A DNA stretch of 64,000 nucleotides, taken from assembly GCA_040414485.1 (NCBI GenBank), contig JBEDUK010000027.1:18528-82527 (forward strand), read 5' to 3'. Positions 33,724 through 42,621 of this stretch are shown in pieces (the stretch's first letter is position 1; every line of letters begins with the position of its first letter). The position numbers were made by a program, and so were the translations under genes. The notes below the pieces were generated by a model. The model was not told the origin of the DNA, did not search any database, and was given only the letters and a program-made list of their open reading frames with translations. This DNA comes from JBEDUK01 sp040414485 (GTDB lineage Bacteria; Actinomycetota; UBA4738).

Positions 33724-36090
33724 GTGACCACGCACCCGGACCGCCGGCTCGGGCCGTCGCCGTCCGGCGACGCGCCCCGGATGCTCGCCGCGCTCATGGC
33801 GGGCACGCACGAGGCCGTCTCGTTCTGGGAACGCGGTGAGGACCGCAGCCTCCGCCTGATCGACGCCAACCCCGCGTTCATGGACGCGATCGGCCGCGGA
33901 GACCAGGCCGTTCCGGTCGGCGGCGCGATCGAGGACCTCATCGAGCGAATTCCGCCCGAAGGTCTGGCGCTGGCGCAGCATGTCCTGGACACCGGCCGGC
34001 CGTTCTCGCTCGAGAACTACTCGGTTCGCGCATCCACCGGACACCGGCGCTGGGACATCACGCTCACGCCGCTCGACGGCTCGGTTCCTCAGCAGGTGCT
34101 GGTGAGCATCCTCGACGTGACGGCGAAGACCGATGCGGAAGAACGCCTGGCCGGCTCCACCGGCGCGGTGAGGGAGGCGGCCGACCTGGGCGCGTGCGTG
34201 CTGGAGTCCGTCGGTGGGGTGGTTCGCGCCCTGTCGGACGACGGCGGGCTCGACGACGTCATGGCGTCCGCCGCCGCCGGGATCCGCTTGGCGTTCGGAC
34301 TGGAGGCGGTCGCGCTGGTGCTCAACGAGGCGGACCACATCTACGAGGTCCGCGCAACGGTGCCGGACGCGGCCGGGGCGAGTCCGGGCGGCTGGTACCC
34401 GGACGGGACGGTCGAAGCGTTTCTGGACCGGCCGTTCGAGGTGTGCCCCGACGTCTACTTCGTCCCGCACGATCATGAGGAACCCGCGTGGTGGCGCCAG
34501 GGCCGCCCCGCGGCGCTGGGCGACCTCGGATGGGATGGACCGGGATCGTGGCATCCCCACGACGCGTGCTTCGTACGACTGCGGACATCGCACGGACACC
34601 GGATCGGTCTGCTCTGGCTTGGTTCGGGTGAGAACCGGACGCTTCCGACCCAGGCGGAGTTCCGGATGATCGGCACCTACGCGGCCGTGGCGGCGAGCGT
34701 CGCCGAGGCGGCGCACCGCGCCCGGGATCTCGCCACCTCACGCGGCGAACGCCAGATGACCGCGCTGCACCACGACCTCATGGAGGAGCTGATGCTCCAC
34801 CGGCACCTGGTGGAGATCGGCGGCAAGCTCGGGGGGAAGGACGCCGCGACGTCGCCCGCAGCCGTGTTCGACCTGCTGGCGCAGCGCCTGCAGGAGGTGC
34901 TGCCGATCAAGTCGCTGACGATCAACCGCGTCGACCACGTGACGGGGACCTACCGGCCGATCTACCACTCCGAGCCCGGCCCGGTGGCCGACGCGATCCT
35001 CCGGTTCGAGGCGCCGATCGGCGCCGGCGCGACGGGACTGGCCGCGCAGACGGCGCAGCACGTCATCGAGAACGCCGGGCCCGACCAGGCCGCCGTCGAG
35101 GTTCCCGGGACGCCCGACGACGACGAGCACCTGTTGGCCGCGCCGGTCGTGATCGACGACAGGGTCCGCGCGGTCCTCACCCTTCGTCGCTCCTGGCGCG
35201 CGAACCCGTTCACGCCGGCCGACGCGCGCCGGGCGGAGCTCTTCTCCCAGCACATCGCCGCCGCCATCCTCCTGGTCGAACTGGCCGAGGCCGGCGAGGA
35301 GCTCGCGGGCAACCGGCTGGTTTTGGCCGAACAGGTGAAGAGGCTCGAAGCCCTGAACCGCATCAAGGACGAATTCATCGCGAACGTCTCCCACGAGTTG
35401 CGAACGCCGCTGACCGCCGTCCTGGGCAACCTCGCCACGGTGACCGGAACGGCGGACATACCTCCGGAGATCAAGGAGGAGCTCCTGGAGGCGGCGGAGC
35501 GCCAGGCCCGGCGGCTGGGCGAGCTGCTCGAGAACCTCCTGGCGGCGTCCCGCCTGGCGGGCGAGGAGCCGGCCGTGGTGGTCGAGGAGATCGACGTGCG
35601 GAGTTTCGTGAACGAGATAGCCTCGGTGCTCCGCTCCCGCGCGCCGCGGCGTTCGATCGCCGTTCGCGTCCGCGGGACGCCGGTCGTGCAGAGCGATCCG
35701 ACCCTCCTCTACCGGATCCTGTACAACCTCGGCGACAACGCGCTGAAGTACTCCGACGACCGAGTCTCGCTCGCAGCGGGGTTGCGCGACGGCCGCGTCC
35801 ATATCGACGTGACCGATCACGGCGTCGGGATCGATCCCGCCGACCTTCCGAGGGTGTTCGACCGCTTCCAGCAACTCGAGGCGGCGGCGACCCGCCGGGT
35901 CGGCGGCGTCGGCCTCGGCCTGTACCTGTCCAGCCGCCTGGCCATCGCGCTCGGGGGGCGGATCGACGTTCGCAGCGAACCGGGCCGCGGTTCGACGTTC
36001 ACGCTCATGCTGCCGGTGCACCCGCAGATGAGCCTGATGGACCGCACGGCGGGTGCCGATTCGGACGACCTCGATCGGCCCACCGCGTAG
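33724..36090 (+). CDS. PAS/GAF multidomain sensor histidine kinase
   Basis: Soluble sensor kinase, 788 residues, no transmembrane helix. A PAS-like region (about 20-140, ending LVSILDVTAKTDAEERL) is followed by a GAF-like domain (about 160-330) and a second GAF (about 370-520). HisKA follows with His557 in NVSHELRTPL, then HATPase_c with the N box LGDNALKYSD, DHGVGIDP and GGVGLGLYLS. GTG at 33724 is used; there is no Shine-Dalgarno, and TGATAT lies 5 nt upstream, suggesting a leaderless mRNA. No response regulator is adjacent, so it is an orphan kinase here. Confidence 0.9.
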   Translation: MTTHPDRRLGPSPSGDAPRMLAALMAGTHEAVSFWERGEDRSLRLIDANPAFMDAIGRGDQAVPVGGAIEDLIERIPPEGLALAQHVLDTGRPFSLENYSVRASTGHRRWDITLTPLDGSVPQQVLVSILDVTAKTDAEERLAGSTGAVREAADLGACVLESVGGVVRALSDDGGLDDVMASAAAGIRLAFGLEAVALVLNEADHIYEVRATVPDAAGASPGGWYPDGTVEAFLDRPFEVCPDVYFVPHDHEEPAWWRQGRPAALGDLGWDGPGSWHPHDACFVRLRTSHGHRIGLLWLGSGENRTLPTQAEFRMIGTYAAVAASVAEAAHRARDLATSRGERQMTALHHDLMEELMLHRHLVEIGGKLGGKDAATSPAAVFDLLAQRLQEVLPIKSLTINRVDHVTGTYRPIYHSEPGPVADAILRFEAPIGAGATGLAAQTAQHVIENAGPDQAAVEVPGTPDDDEHLLAAPVVIDDRVRAVLTLRRSWRANPFTPADARRAELFSQHIAAAILLVELAEAGEELAGNRLVLAEQVKRLEALNRIKDEFIANVSHELRTPLTAVLGNLATVTGTADIPPEIKEELLEAAERQARRLGELLENLLAASRLAGEEPAVVVEEIDVRSFVNEIASVLRSRAPRRSIAVRVRGTPVVQSDPTLLYRILYNLGDNALKYSDDRVSLAAGLRDGRVHIDVTDHGVGIDPADLPRVFDRFQQLEAAATRRVGGVGLGLYLSSRLAIALGGRIDVRSEPGRGSTFTLMLPVHPQMSLMDRTAGADSDDLDRPTA

Positions 36091-36119
36091 CCCCCGGGCT
36101 CGCGGTTCCCGGTTGGGGA

Positions 36120-37106
36120 CTACACGGCGAATCGAACGTGCAGCACGTCGCCCTCGCGGACCACGTAGTCCTTTCCCTCCACCCGAAGAAGGCCCTTCGC
36201 CTTCGCCGCGTCCCAGCCTCCGGTCGCGACCAGGTCGTCGTACCCGACCACTTCCGCGCGGATGAAGCCCCGCTGGAGGTCCGAATGGATCGCGCCGGCG
36301 GCCTCGGGGGCGAGCGCCCCCGAGCGGACCTCCCATGCACGGGTCTCGTCCTCCCCCGTCGTCAGGAACGTGATCAGGTCGAGCGCCCGGTAGCACGCGG
36401 CGACGACGGAATGCAGGCCCGGCTCGTGGACGCCGAACTCGTCGAGGAGCGCCCGCGCCTCGGCCTCGTCCATCCCCGCGGTCTCGGCTTCGATCTCGGC
36501 CCAGACGCCGACGGTTCCCGGCGGCAGGTCCGAAGGAACATCCTCCCCCTCCTCCAGATTGGCGACGACGACGAGCGGCTTCAGCGTCAGCGGAGCGATC
36601 CCCTTGAGAGCACGTCGGCCGGATTCGTCCAGGTCGGCGTCGCGCAGCGGCCGCTCGGCCACGAGCTCGGCCTGCGCGTGCTCGAGGATCGCGACCTCCT
36701 CCGACGCCTCCTTCTGCCCACGGCCCTTGGCCCGTCTGCGCGCGCCCTCGAGCGCGGACTCGACCACGGCCATGTCCGCCAGCAGAAGGTCGGCCCCGAC
36801 CTCGGCCAGGTCGGCGGCCGGGTGACGGTCGCCGCCGAACGCGCGAAGGACCGCGCAGAGCGCGTCGGATTCACGCAGCGCCGCCAGCGACTGCGCCCCC
36901 GCGCCGCCGGGTGGATCGGTGAACCGAACCTGCGCGTGCACGCGCTTGCGCGAGCGTTCGAGATCGGACAGCACGTCGACGCGGGGGTCGGGCACCGGGA
37001 CGACGGCCTGATTCGCCCGACCGCCGGCGCTTCCTGCATGCGTGAGGGCGGTGAACAGCGTGGACTTGCCCGCGTACGGCAGCCCGACCAGTCCGATGTC
37101 CTTCAC
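36120..37106 (-). CDS. ychF: YchF-type P-loop ATPase with eroded switch region
   Basis: Protein of the Obg-like YchF/OLA1 family, which binds ribosomes and hydrolyses ATP. It is 328 residues, against about 365 usual. The P-loop is GLPYAGKST (8-16) and the NxxE specificity motif reads ANLEEGED. The C-terminal TGS domain is well kept (GGWDAAKAKGLLRVEGKDYV then VREGDVLHVRF). The switch II region is not: where YchF has DIAGLVKGAS and GEGLGN, this has FTDPPGGAGAQSLAALRES. GTG at 37106 follows AAAGGGGA. It is either a divergent YchF or a paralogue with altered hydrolysis. Confidence 0.85.
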   Translation of the reverse strand: MKDIGLVGLPYAGKSTLFTALTHAGSAGGRANQAVVPVPDPRVDVLSDLERSRKRVHAQVRFTDPPGGAGAQSLAALRESDALCAVLRAFGGDRHPAADLAEVGADLLLADMAVVESALEGARRRAKGRGQKEASEEVAILEHAQAELVAERPLRDADLDESGRRALKGIAPLTLKPLVVVANLEEGEDVPSDLPPGTVGVWAEIEAETAGMDEAEARALLDEFGVHEPGLHSVVAACYRALDLITFLTTGEDETRAWEVRSGALAPEAAGAIHSDLQRGFIRAEVVGYDDLVATGGWDAAKAKGLLRVEGKDYVVREGDVLHVRFAV

Positions 37107-37189
37107 GCGTCCCCTTTCCGTCCGCTCCGTCCGGCGTCGGTGCGCGGCCGGTCACGGCGCCCGGTCGCCGCGTCCTGGCGCCGCGAGGG

Positions 37190-37195
37190 TACGAT
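37190..37195 (+). promoter_or_regulatory. Candidate -10 box of the zinc-ribbon protein gene
   Basis: TACGAT, 8 nt upstream of the ATG at 37204, with no ribosome-binding site between; near-leaderless spacing. Confidence 0.35.
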
Positions 37196-37203
37196 GATGG
37201 CGT

Positions 37204-37737
37204 ATGAGCACGCGCCCGTGCGCCCGATGCGGAACCAGGATCCCGACCGACCAGTACCTCTGTGCGGATTGCCGCGAGGAGCGGCCGGTCGCCACCCAGG
37301 TCGCCGATCCCGGGCAGGAGTCGACGACGCCGGCCCAGACGCGTCCCATGTGGCGTGGCCGGCCGCTCGCGCGTGGCATGGTGCTCCCCAGCCGCACGCA
37401 GTACCACGGCACGATGTTCGCCTTCATCGCCGCGGCCGTTGCGGTGACCATGGCCGCCGCAGTGCTCATCAACAAGGGCGCCGGCCCGTTCACGGTCTCC
37501 GGCACGCGCGCAAGCGAGACGGGCGGGGTGGTGAAGGTCAGCGGCATCGTGCTGAACTCCGGGACCCGGGCCGGGCGTGCGCGGTGCGTGGCCACGTGGA
37601 CCACCACGGACGGCGGTCGCCAGCAGTCGGGCGTGGTGCAGACGCCGGTGATCCTGGCGCAGGCGACCTACACGATCACGATCCCGCTCACCGAGGTCAC
37701 CGTGCTTCCGTCCGACCTGGGGATCGACTGCGCCTGA
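37204..37737 (+). CDS. Zinc-ribbon membrane protein
   Basis: Protein of 177 residues. The N-terminus has a zinc ribbon of two CxxC pairs (CARC at 6-9, CADC at 20-23). A proline-rich linker and one transmembrane helix (about 70-90, FAFIAAAVAVTMAAAVL) lead to an extracytoplasmic C-terminal domain predicted as beta-sandwich. Its pattern VKVSGIVLNSGTRAG recalls FxLYD-like domains of lipoproteins. Not a family I can name. It is divergent from ychF. Confidence 0.8.
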   Translation: MSTRPCARCGTRIPTDQYLCADCREERPVATQVADPGQESTTPAQTRPMWRGRPLARGMVLPSRTQYHGTMFAFIAAAVAVTMAAAVLINKGAGPFTVSGTRASETGGVVKVSGIVLNSGTRAGRARCVATWTTTDGGRQQSGVVQTPVILAQATYTITIPLTEVTVLPSDLGIDCA

Positions 37738-37805
37738 CGCCCGACGCCTGACACCTGCCCGCCGACCTGTCGCCGCGCCGTCCCGACGCGCCGGCGCGGG
37801 CCCAG

Positions 37806-40598
37806 TCAGTGCCGGTGGAAGTGGATCTTGCCCGCGCGATGCAGTTCGACGAAGGCCGCCACCACGTTCGGATCGAACTGCGTCCCCGCCGCCAGCTTCA
37901 TCCGGCGGATCGCCTCACCTTCGGCGAGGGCGGCCCGGTAGGGCCGGTCGGTGGTCATGGCGTGGAAGGCGTCGCAGACGAACACGATCCGCGCCTCCAG
38001 CGGGATCGCCTCGTGGGCGAGGCCGTCCGGATACCCCTTTCCGTCCCAGCGCTCGTGGCAGGCCCGGATGATCGGGCGGATCGGCTGCAGGAACGGCACG
38101 GGCGCCAGGATCTCCTCCCCGATCTCCGGATGGCGGTTCATGATCCGGCGCTCCTCGGCCGTGAGCGGGCCGGGCTTGCGGATGATCTCGCTCGGCACCC
38201 CGATCTTGCCGATGTCGTGGAACAGCGCGGAGATCTCCAGGCGCTTGAGCGCCGCACCCTCCAGGCCCTGCGCGACGCCGACCGTGATCGCCATCTCGGC
38301 GAGCGCTCGAGCATGGTCGCTCGTGTACTCGTCCTGGGCCTCGAGGGCGTTCGCCAGCGCCTCGATCGTGGAGAGGTAGGTGCGCTCGAGTTCCGCGAAA
38401 CGCTCGGCGTTGCCCATGGCCAGTGAGGCGATGTCGGCGATGCCCCTGGCCAGACGAAGTTCGCGCGGCGTGAACCGGTGCCGCGGCTCCAACCCGACCA
38501 CGGCGATGGCGCCGAGGCCGTCGGGCTCCCAGCGGACCGGGGCGACGAGCGTGGCCCGCGGAGGGTTGAACGTCCTGTAGCGCCTGGGAAGCTTCCGAAG
38601 GGACGAGGCGGGCATCACGAAGGGTTCGGTCGTCGAGCGGAACAGCGGCTCGACCAGTTCCGCGGGGACGCTCATGGCCGCCATCTCGCCGTGGAGATGC
38701 TCCGGGTAGCCCAGATGGTCCGCCATGCGGAACCTCCCGTCCGGTCCCCGGACCCAGGCGTCGACGGCGGCGGACCTGATCAGACCGGGAATGGTCGCGA
38801 GCACGACGGACCAGATGGCGCCGGCATCGGTCGCCAGCGTCAAGGCCTGCGAGAGCGCGAGCAGCGAACCCGACACCTCGGCGGATTCGCGTTCGGTCTG
38901 GAACAGCCGCGCGTTCTCGAACGCCACCGCCGCGTGCGAGGCGAGGACCTCCAGCAGGCGAAGATCGCTGCCGTCGAACTGGTCGATGCCGAGCTTCGAC
39001 AGCGTCACCGTGCCGGTCACGCGGTCGCCGAAGCGCATGGGGACGCACAGGATCGATTCGTCGATGTCGGTCGTGCCCGGGAGCAGCACGGAGAAGTCGC
39101 ACGTGGTGGCGTTCGGCGTGTAGAACGACTCGCCTGTGACGGCCACGCGTCCCGTGATGCCCTCCCCGAGCTTGGTCACCAGCGCGTCGAACGTCTCGCC
39201 CTGGTATTCGAGCAGCTCGCCCCGGAACGCGATCGGCAGCAGTGTGTCCCCGTCCGGCTGGAGGAGGTGGATGCGGCAGTTGTGGTAGTCGATGAGGCTC
39301 CGCAGCTCCGCCGTGATCGTCTCGCCGATCCCGTCGACGTCGTTCAGCCGATTGAGCTTCTGAGACAGGCTCTGCAGCATCTTGAGGTGGGCGACCGAAC
39401 GGACCTCGTCGCCGAGCGCCAGGTCCGCGGGCCTGGTGCCGAACCCCGCGGACGGCACCGAGTGACCGGCGCGTCGAGACGGTGTCTGGTCGTCGGCGCG
39501 GGCGGGGTGGCTCCAGACCGCCACCCGATCCTTGCCGAGGCCCTTCGCCTCGCGCAGCGCCGCATCGGCGCACGCGATCAGGTCGCGCGCGGCGGTGGCC
39601 TGCGCGGGTCCCTCGGCGACACCGGCGCTCACGGTCACGTGGCGCCCGTCGGACACGGCGACCGTCGCCACGAACCGCCGGAGGCGATCCGCCAGCGCCG
39701 CAGCCTGTTCGGCGGTTCGACCGGGAAGGATGATCGCGAATTCCTCGCCGCCCACGCGACAGGGGATGTCGTCGTCGCCGCAGAGTTCGCGCGTGGCGCC
39801 GGCGATCGATTGCAGCACCTGGTCCCCGGCGACATGCCCGAACGACGCGTTCACCCTGCTGAAGTCGTCGATGTCGTACAGCACGAGGCTCACCCGCGAG
39901 CGCAGCAGCGATGCACGGCGAAGCTCTTCGGCCATCCGCTCGTGGAAATGCCGGTGATTGAACAGGGCGGTCAGGTGGTCGGTGACGATCTCGGCCTCCA
40001 GCCGCTCGCGGATCTCGGCGTTGTCCATCGCGAGGGCCGCGACGCCGGCGAATCGAACGGCGCGGCGGAACTCGTCCTCGTCGAAGACGTTCTCCGGACC
40101 GCGACGCTGAAGGCAGAGCACGCCCTTCAACTCCTCGCGCGCGATCAGGGGGACGCTGATGATCGATTCGCGGCCCTCCGGCCGGCCGTCGATCGCCGTC
40201 GCGCGCGGATGGCGCCACATGTCGTCCACGATCTGCGGCGAGGCCGTCTCCGCGGTCCAGCCGATGATGCCCTGACCGAACGCGAACGGCCCCGCCGCGA
40301 GGATCTCCTCCGACCACCGATCCCTCACCAGCACCGGCCGCAGGACCCGCATCGGCAGATCCGCGCGGTAGACCCGGAGCGTCTGGTACGGGACGATCTC
40401 GCGGAGCGCGTCGCCGATCGCGTCCAGGACGCGGTCGAGCGAACCTTCCGACACCAGCAGGTGCGTGATGTCACCGAGCAGGCGGTCAACCGCACCGTCC
40501 TCGAGCGGGACGAGCCGAACGACCTCGCCGGTGCCGCGCACCGCGCGCAATGGATGGACCTCGGCCGCGCCCGTGGGCGCGGTGCGACGTTGCCCCAC
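37806..40598 (-). CDS. GAF-GGDEF-GAF-HD-GYP cyclic-di-GMP signalling protein
   Basis: Soluble signalling protein of 930 residues able in principle to make and break c-di-GMP. In order: GAF (about 30-190), GGDEF (about 200-360) with active site GGEEF at 283-287, one or two GAF domains (about 405-720), and HD-GYP (about 730-905). HD-GYP shows HDIGK (794-798), HPEIG and ACHERWDGKGYPDG. The inhibitory RxxD site expected just before GGEEF reads CGDD, so product inhibition is probably lost. ATG at 40598 is preceded by a leader of about 67 nt and a near-consensus promoter. No membrane segment. Confidence 0.94.
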   Translation of the reverse strand: MGQRRTAPTGAAEVHPLRAVRGTGEVVRLVPLEDGAVDRLLGDITHLLVSEGSLDRVLDAIGDALREIVPYQTLRVYRADLPMRVLRPVLVRDRWSEEILAAGPFAFGQGIIGWTAETASPQIVDDMWRHPRATAIDGRPEGRESIISVPLIAREELKGVLCLQRRGPENVFDEDEFRRAVRFAGVAALAMDNAEIRERLEAEIVTDHLTALFNHRHFHERMAEELRRASLLRSRVSLVLYDIDDFSRVNASFGHVAGDQVLQSIAGATRELCGDDDIPCRVGGEEFAIILPGRTAEQAAALADRLRRFVATVAVSDGRHVTVSAGVAEGPAQATAARDLIACADAALREAKGLGKDRVAVWSHPARADDQTPSRRAGHSVPSAGFGTRPADLALGDEVRSVAHLKMLQSLSQKLNRLNDVDGIGETITAELRSLIDYHNCRIHLLQPDGDTLLPIAFRGELLEYQGETFDALVTKLGEGITGRVAVTGESFYTPNATTCDFSVLLPGTTDIDESILCVPMRFGDRVTGTVTLSKLGIDQFDGSDLRLLEVLASHAAVAFENARLFQTERESAEVSGSLLALSQALTLATDAGAIWSVVLATIPGLIRSAAVDAWVRGPDGRFRMADHLGYPEHLHGEMAAMSVPAELVEPLFRSTTEPFVMPASSLRKLPRRYRTFNPPRATLVAPVRWEPDGLGAIAVVGLEPRHRFTPRELRLARGIADIASLAMGNAERFAELERTYLSTIEALANALEAQDEYTSDHARALAEMAITVGVAQGLEGAALKRLEISALFHDIGKIGVPSEIIRKPGPLTAEERRIMNRHPEIGEEILAPVPFLQPIRPIIRACHERWDGKGYPDGLAHEAIPLEARIVFVCDAFHAMTTDRPYRAALAEGEAIRRMKLAAGTQFDPNVVAAFVELHRAGKIHFHRH

Positions 40599-40672
40599 CT
40601 TCGCCTCTCCTCCATGAGGCGTCGGCCGCCCGCGGGGGGAAGAGCCGACGGACCTGGGACCTAAGGACGCTT

Positions 40673-40701
40673 ATTACATCGGCCGCATTCACCCGGTTCA
40701 A
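40673..40701 (-). promoter_or_regulatory. Near-consensus promoter of the c-di-GMP protein gene
   Basis: Minus strand: TTGAAC (40701-40696), 17-bp spacer, TGTAAT (40678-40673). Both boxes match the SigA consensus at five of six positions with ideal spacing. The start would be near 40666, 67 nt before the ATG. Confidence 0.7.
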
Positions 40702-40839
40702 GCAGCGAATCGAGGCGAAAGTTCGAGCGGATTTCGGCATGAATCGGACGAATAGGACTGTCGGTCGCGGCGGAGCCCGCTTCGGAGCGCATTCGAGGCG
40801 CGCCGGACAGGTCGGCCGAGCCATCGCGCACGGCTGCGA

Positions 40840-40845
40840 TAGGCT
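40840..40845 (+). promoter_or_regulatory. Candidate -10 box of PAC2-VIT operon
   Basis: TAGGCT 7 nt before the ATG at 40853 and no ribosome-binding site, fitting a leaderless transcript. Confidence 0.45.
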
Positions 40846-40852
40846 CCCCGAG

Positions 40853-41779
40853 ATGGACGGACACGTGCGATTCGACGCCCGGCCCCATCTGGAGCACCCG
40901 GCGCTGGTGTGCGCATTCGAGGGATGGAACGACGGCGGCGAGGCCGCCTCGGTCGCGAACCGGTACCTCATGGAACGGTGGGAGGCGGTCCGGTTCGGCT
41001 CGATCGACGGCGAGGAGTTCTACGACTTCCAGGTGAACCGTCCGACGGTTCGGCTGGAGGGGGGCGTGAGCCGGGTCATCGACTGGCCCGGTCCGGCATT
41101 CGCCGCGGCGTCGCCGCCCGGCCGCGACGTGGTCTTCCTGAGCGCGCCGGAGCCGAGCGTCCGGTGGCGCACGTTCTCCGAGGCGGTCCTGGATGCCTGC
41201 CGCGAGCTCGGCGTCGACCTGGTCGTCACCCTGGGCGGCTTCCTGACCGATGTTCCGCACGGTCGCGACGTCCCCGTCGTGGGCTCGGCGCGAACCGATG
41301 CGGAGGCCGACCGGCTGGGGCTGTCGCATTCGAGGTACGAAGGCCCGACCGGGATCGTCGGTGTGCTGCACGATGCGGCGAACCGGGCGGGCCTTTCCTC
41401 CGTGAGCCTGTGGGCCGCCGTGCCCCATTACCTGTCGGTGGCGCCCAACCCGAAGGCGGCCCTGGCATTGGTCGACCGGGCCTGCGGAGTACTCGGCACC
41501 TCGGTGGATCGCGCCGCGCTGACCCGCGCGGTCGAGCGGTGGGAGCGGGGCGTCGCCCGGCTTCTGGAGGAGAACGAGGAGCTCGGCGAATACGCCTCGA
41601 GGCTGGAACGCGGCGACGAGTCGGATGACGGCTCGGACGCGGAGTCGGCGGAGTCCGCGCTCGAGGACGTGATGGACGAGCCGTCGATCCCGTCGGGTGA
41701 GGCGATCGCGGCGGAGTTCGAGCGATTCCTCCGGCAACAGGCCCCGGACGCCACGGACGACCCGGGGCCCGATCAATGA
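40853..41779 (+). CDS. PAC2 family protein
   Basis: Cytoplasmic protein of 308 residues of the PAC2 (DUF75) family, related to proteasome-assembly chaperones and common in Actinobacteria. Family blocks: LVCAFEGWNDGGEAAS at the N-terminus, FYDFQVNRPTV, VTLGGFLTDVPH and the C-terminal WAAVPHYLSVAPNPKA. The tail (about 250-308) is strongly acidic and probably disordered. ATG at 40853 begins the conserved block. Its stop overlaps the next gene's start as ATGA. Role in actinobacteria is not settled. Confidence 0.93.
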   Translation: MDGHVRFDARPHLEHPALVCAFEGWNDGGEAASVANRYLMERWEAVRFGSIDGEEFYDFQVNRPTVRLEGGVSRVIDWPGPAFAAASPPGRDVVFLSAPEPSVRWRTFSEAVLDACRELGVDLVVTLGGFLTDVPHGRDVPVVGSARTDAEADRLGLSHSRYEGPTGIVGVLHDAANRAGLSSVSLWAAVPHYLSVAPNPKAALALVDRACGVLGTSVDRAALTRAVERWERGVARLLEENEELGEYASRLERGDESDDGSDAESAESALEDVMDEPSIPSGEAIAAEFERFLRQQAPDATDDPGPDQ

Positions 41780-42585
41780 GCGACGATCCAGACCAACGCG
41801 AAGGGCAGCGGGTCGTCTCGCTCGCGCGGCGGTTCGGTGGCGCCGGTGGGCACGGTGGCATCCGCCCGCACCGCGGGTCGATCCAGGACGCGGACCGGGC
41901 GACGCCGAACGCGAAGAGCGGCGCGCTGCGCGCGGGCATCTTCGGGGTCAACGACGGCCTGCTCTCGAATCTCTCGCTGATCATGGGCTTCGCCGGCGCC
42001 GCGGTGCAGAACCACGTGGTGGTGCTCGCCGGCGTCGCCGGACTGCTCGCGGGGGCGTTCTCCATGGGCGCGGGTGAGTACGTGTCGATGAGCGTGCAGC
42101 GCGAGCTGTTCGAACGACTGCTGCACATCGAAGCCCACGAGCTGGCCACGATCCCCGAGGAGGAGACCGACGAACTGGCGGCGATCTACGAGCGGAAGGG
42201 GTTCCCGAAGGATCTCGCCCGTCAGGCGGCGGAGGTCGTCATGCAGAATCCCGACGTCGCGCTCGAGACGCACGCGCGCGAGGAGCTCGGGCTGGACCCG
42301 GACGAGCTGGGCTCCCCGTGGGGCGCGGCCATCTCGTCGTTCCTCACGTTCTCGGTCGGGGCGCTGATCCCGCTCATCCCGTTCCTGATCGGATCCGGAA
42401 CCGCCGCCGTGATCGCGGCGGTCGTGGCCAGTGCGGTGGCGATCTTCTCCGTCGGCGCCGCTATGTCGCTCCTGACCGGCCGGTCCCCACTGTGGTCGGG
42501 GGCCCGCATGCTGATCGTGGGGACGCTCGCCGCGGGCATCACCTTCGGTGTGGGGCGGTTGCTCCACGTCACGACGACCGTCTGA
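41776..42585 (+). CDS. VIT1/CCC1-type iron/manganese transporter
   Basis: Membrane transporter, 269 residues, of the VIT1/CCC1 family that moves Fe2+ or Mn2+. The first helices contain GIFGVNDGLLSNLSLIMG and AGAFSMGAGEYVSMSVQREL, the family signature with the conserved Met and Glu. A cytoplasmic Glu-rich metal-binding region (about 115-175) is followed by three more helices. ATG at 41776 overlaps the PAC2 gene as ATGA. The N-terminal 45 residues are polar and not part of the fold. Confidence 0.93.
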   Translation: MSDDPDQREGQRVVSLARRFGGAGGHGGIRPHRGSIQDADRATPNAKSGALRAGIFGVNDGLLSNLSLIMGFAGAAVQNHVVVLAGVAGLLAGAFSMGAGEYVSMSVQRELFERLLHIEAHELATIPEEETDELAAIYERKGFPKDLARQAAEVVMQNPDVALETHAREELGLDPDELGSPWGAAISSFLTFSVGALIPLIPFLIGSGTAAVIAAVVASAVAIFSVGAAMSLLTGRSPLWSGARMLIVGTLAAGITFGVGRLLHVTTTV

Positions 42586-42621
42586 TCCACCGGTCGCGCG
42601 GAAATCCGCCTGATTTTCGGC

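Noticed and set aside
38478..40664. Very long open frame antisense to the c-di-GMP protein gene (over 700 codons)
   Set aside because: It lies wholly opposite a gene with clear GAF, GGDEF and HD-GYP motifs. Its product is Arg/Gly/His-rich without any motif; high-GC codon bias explains such shadows.
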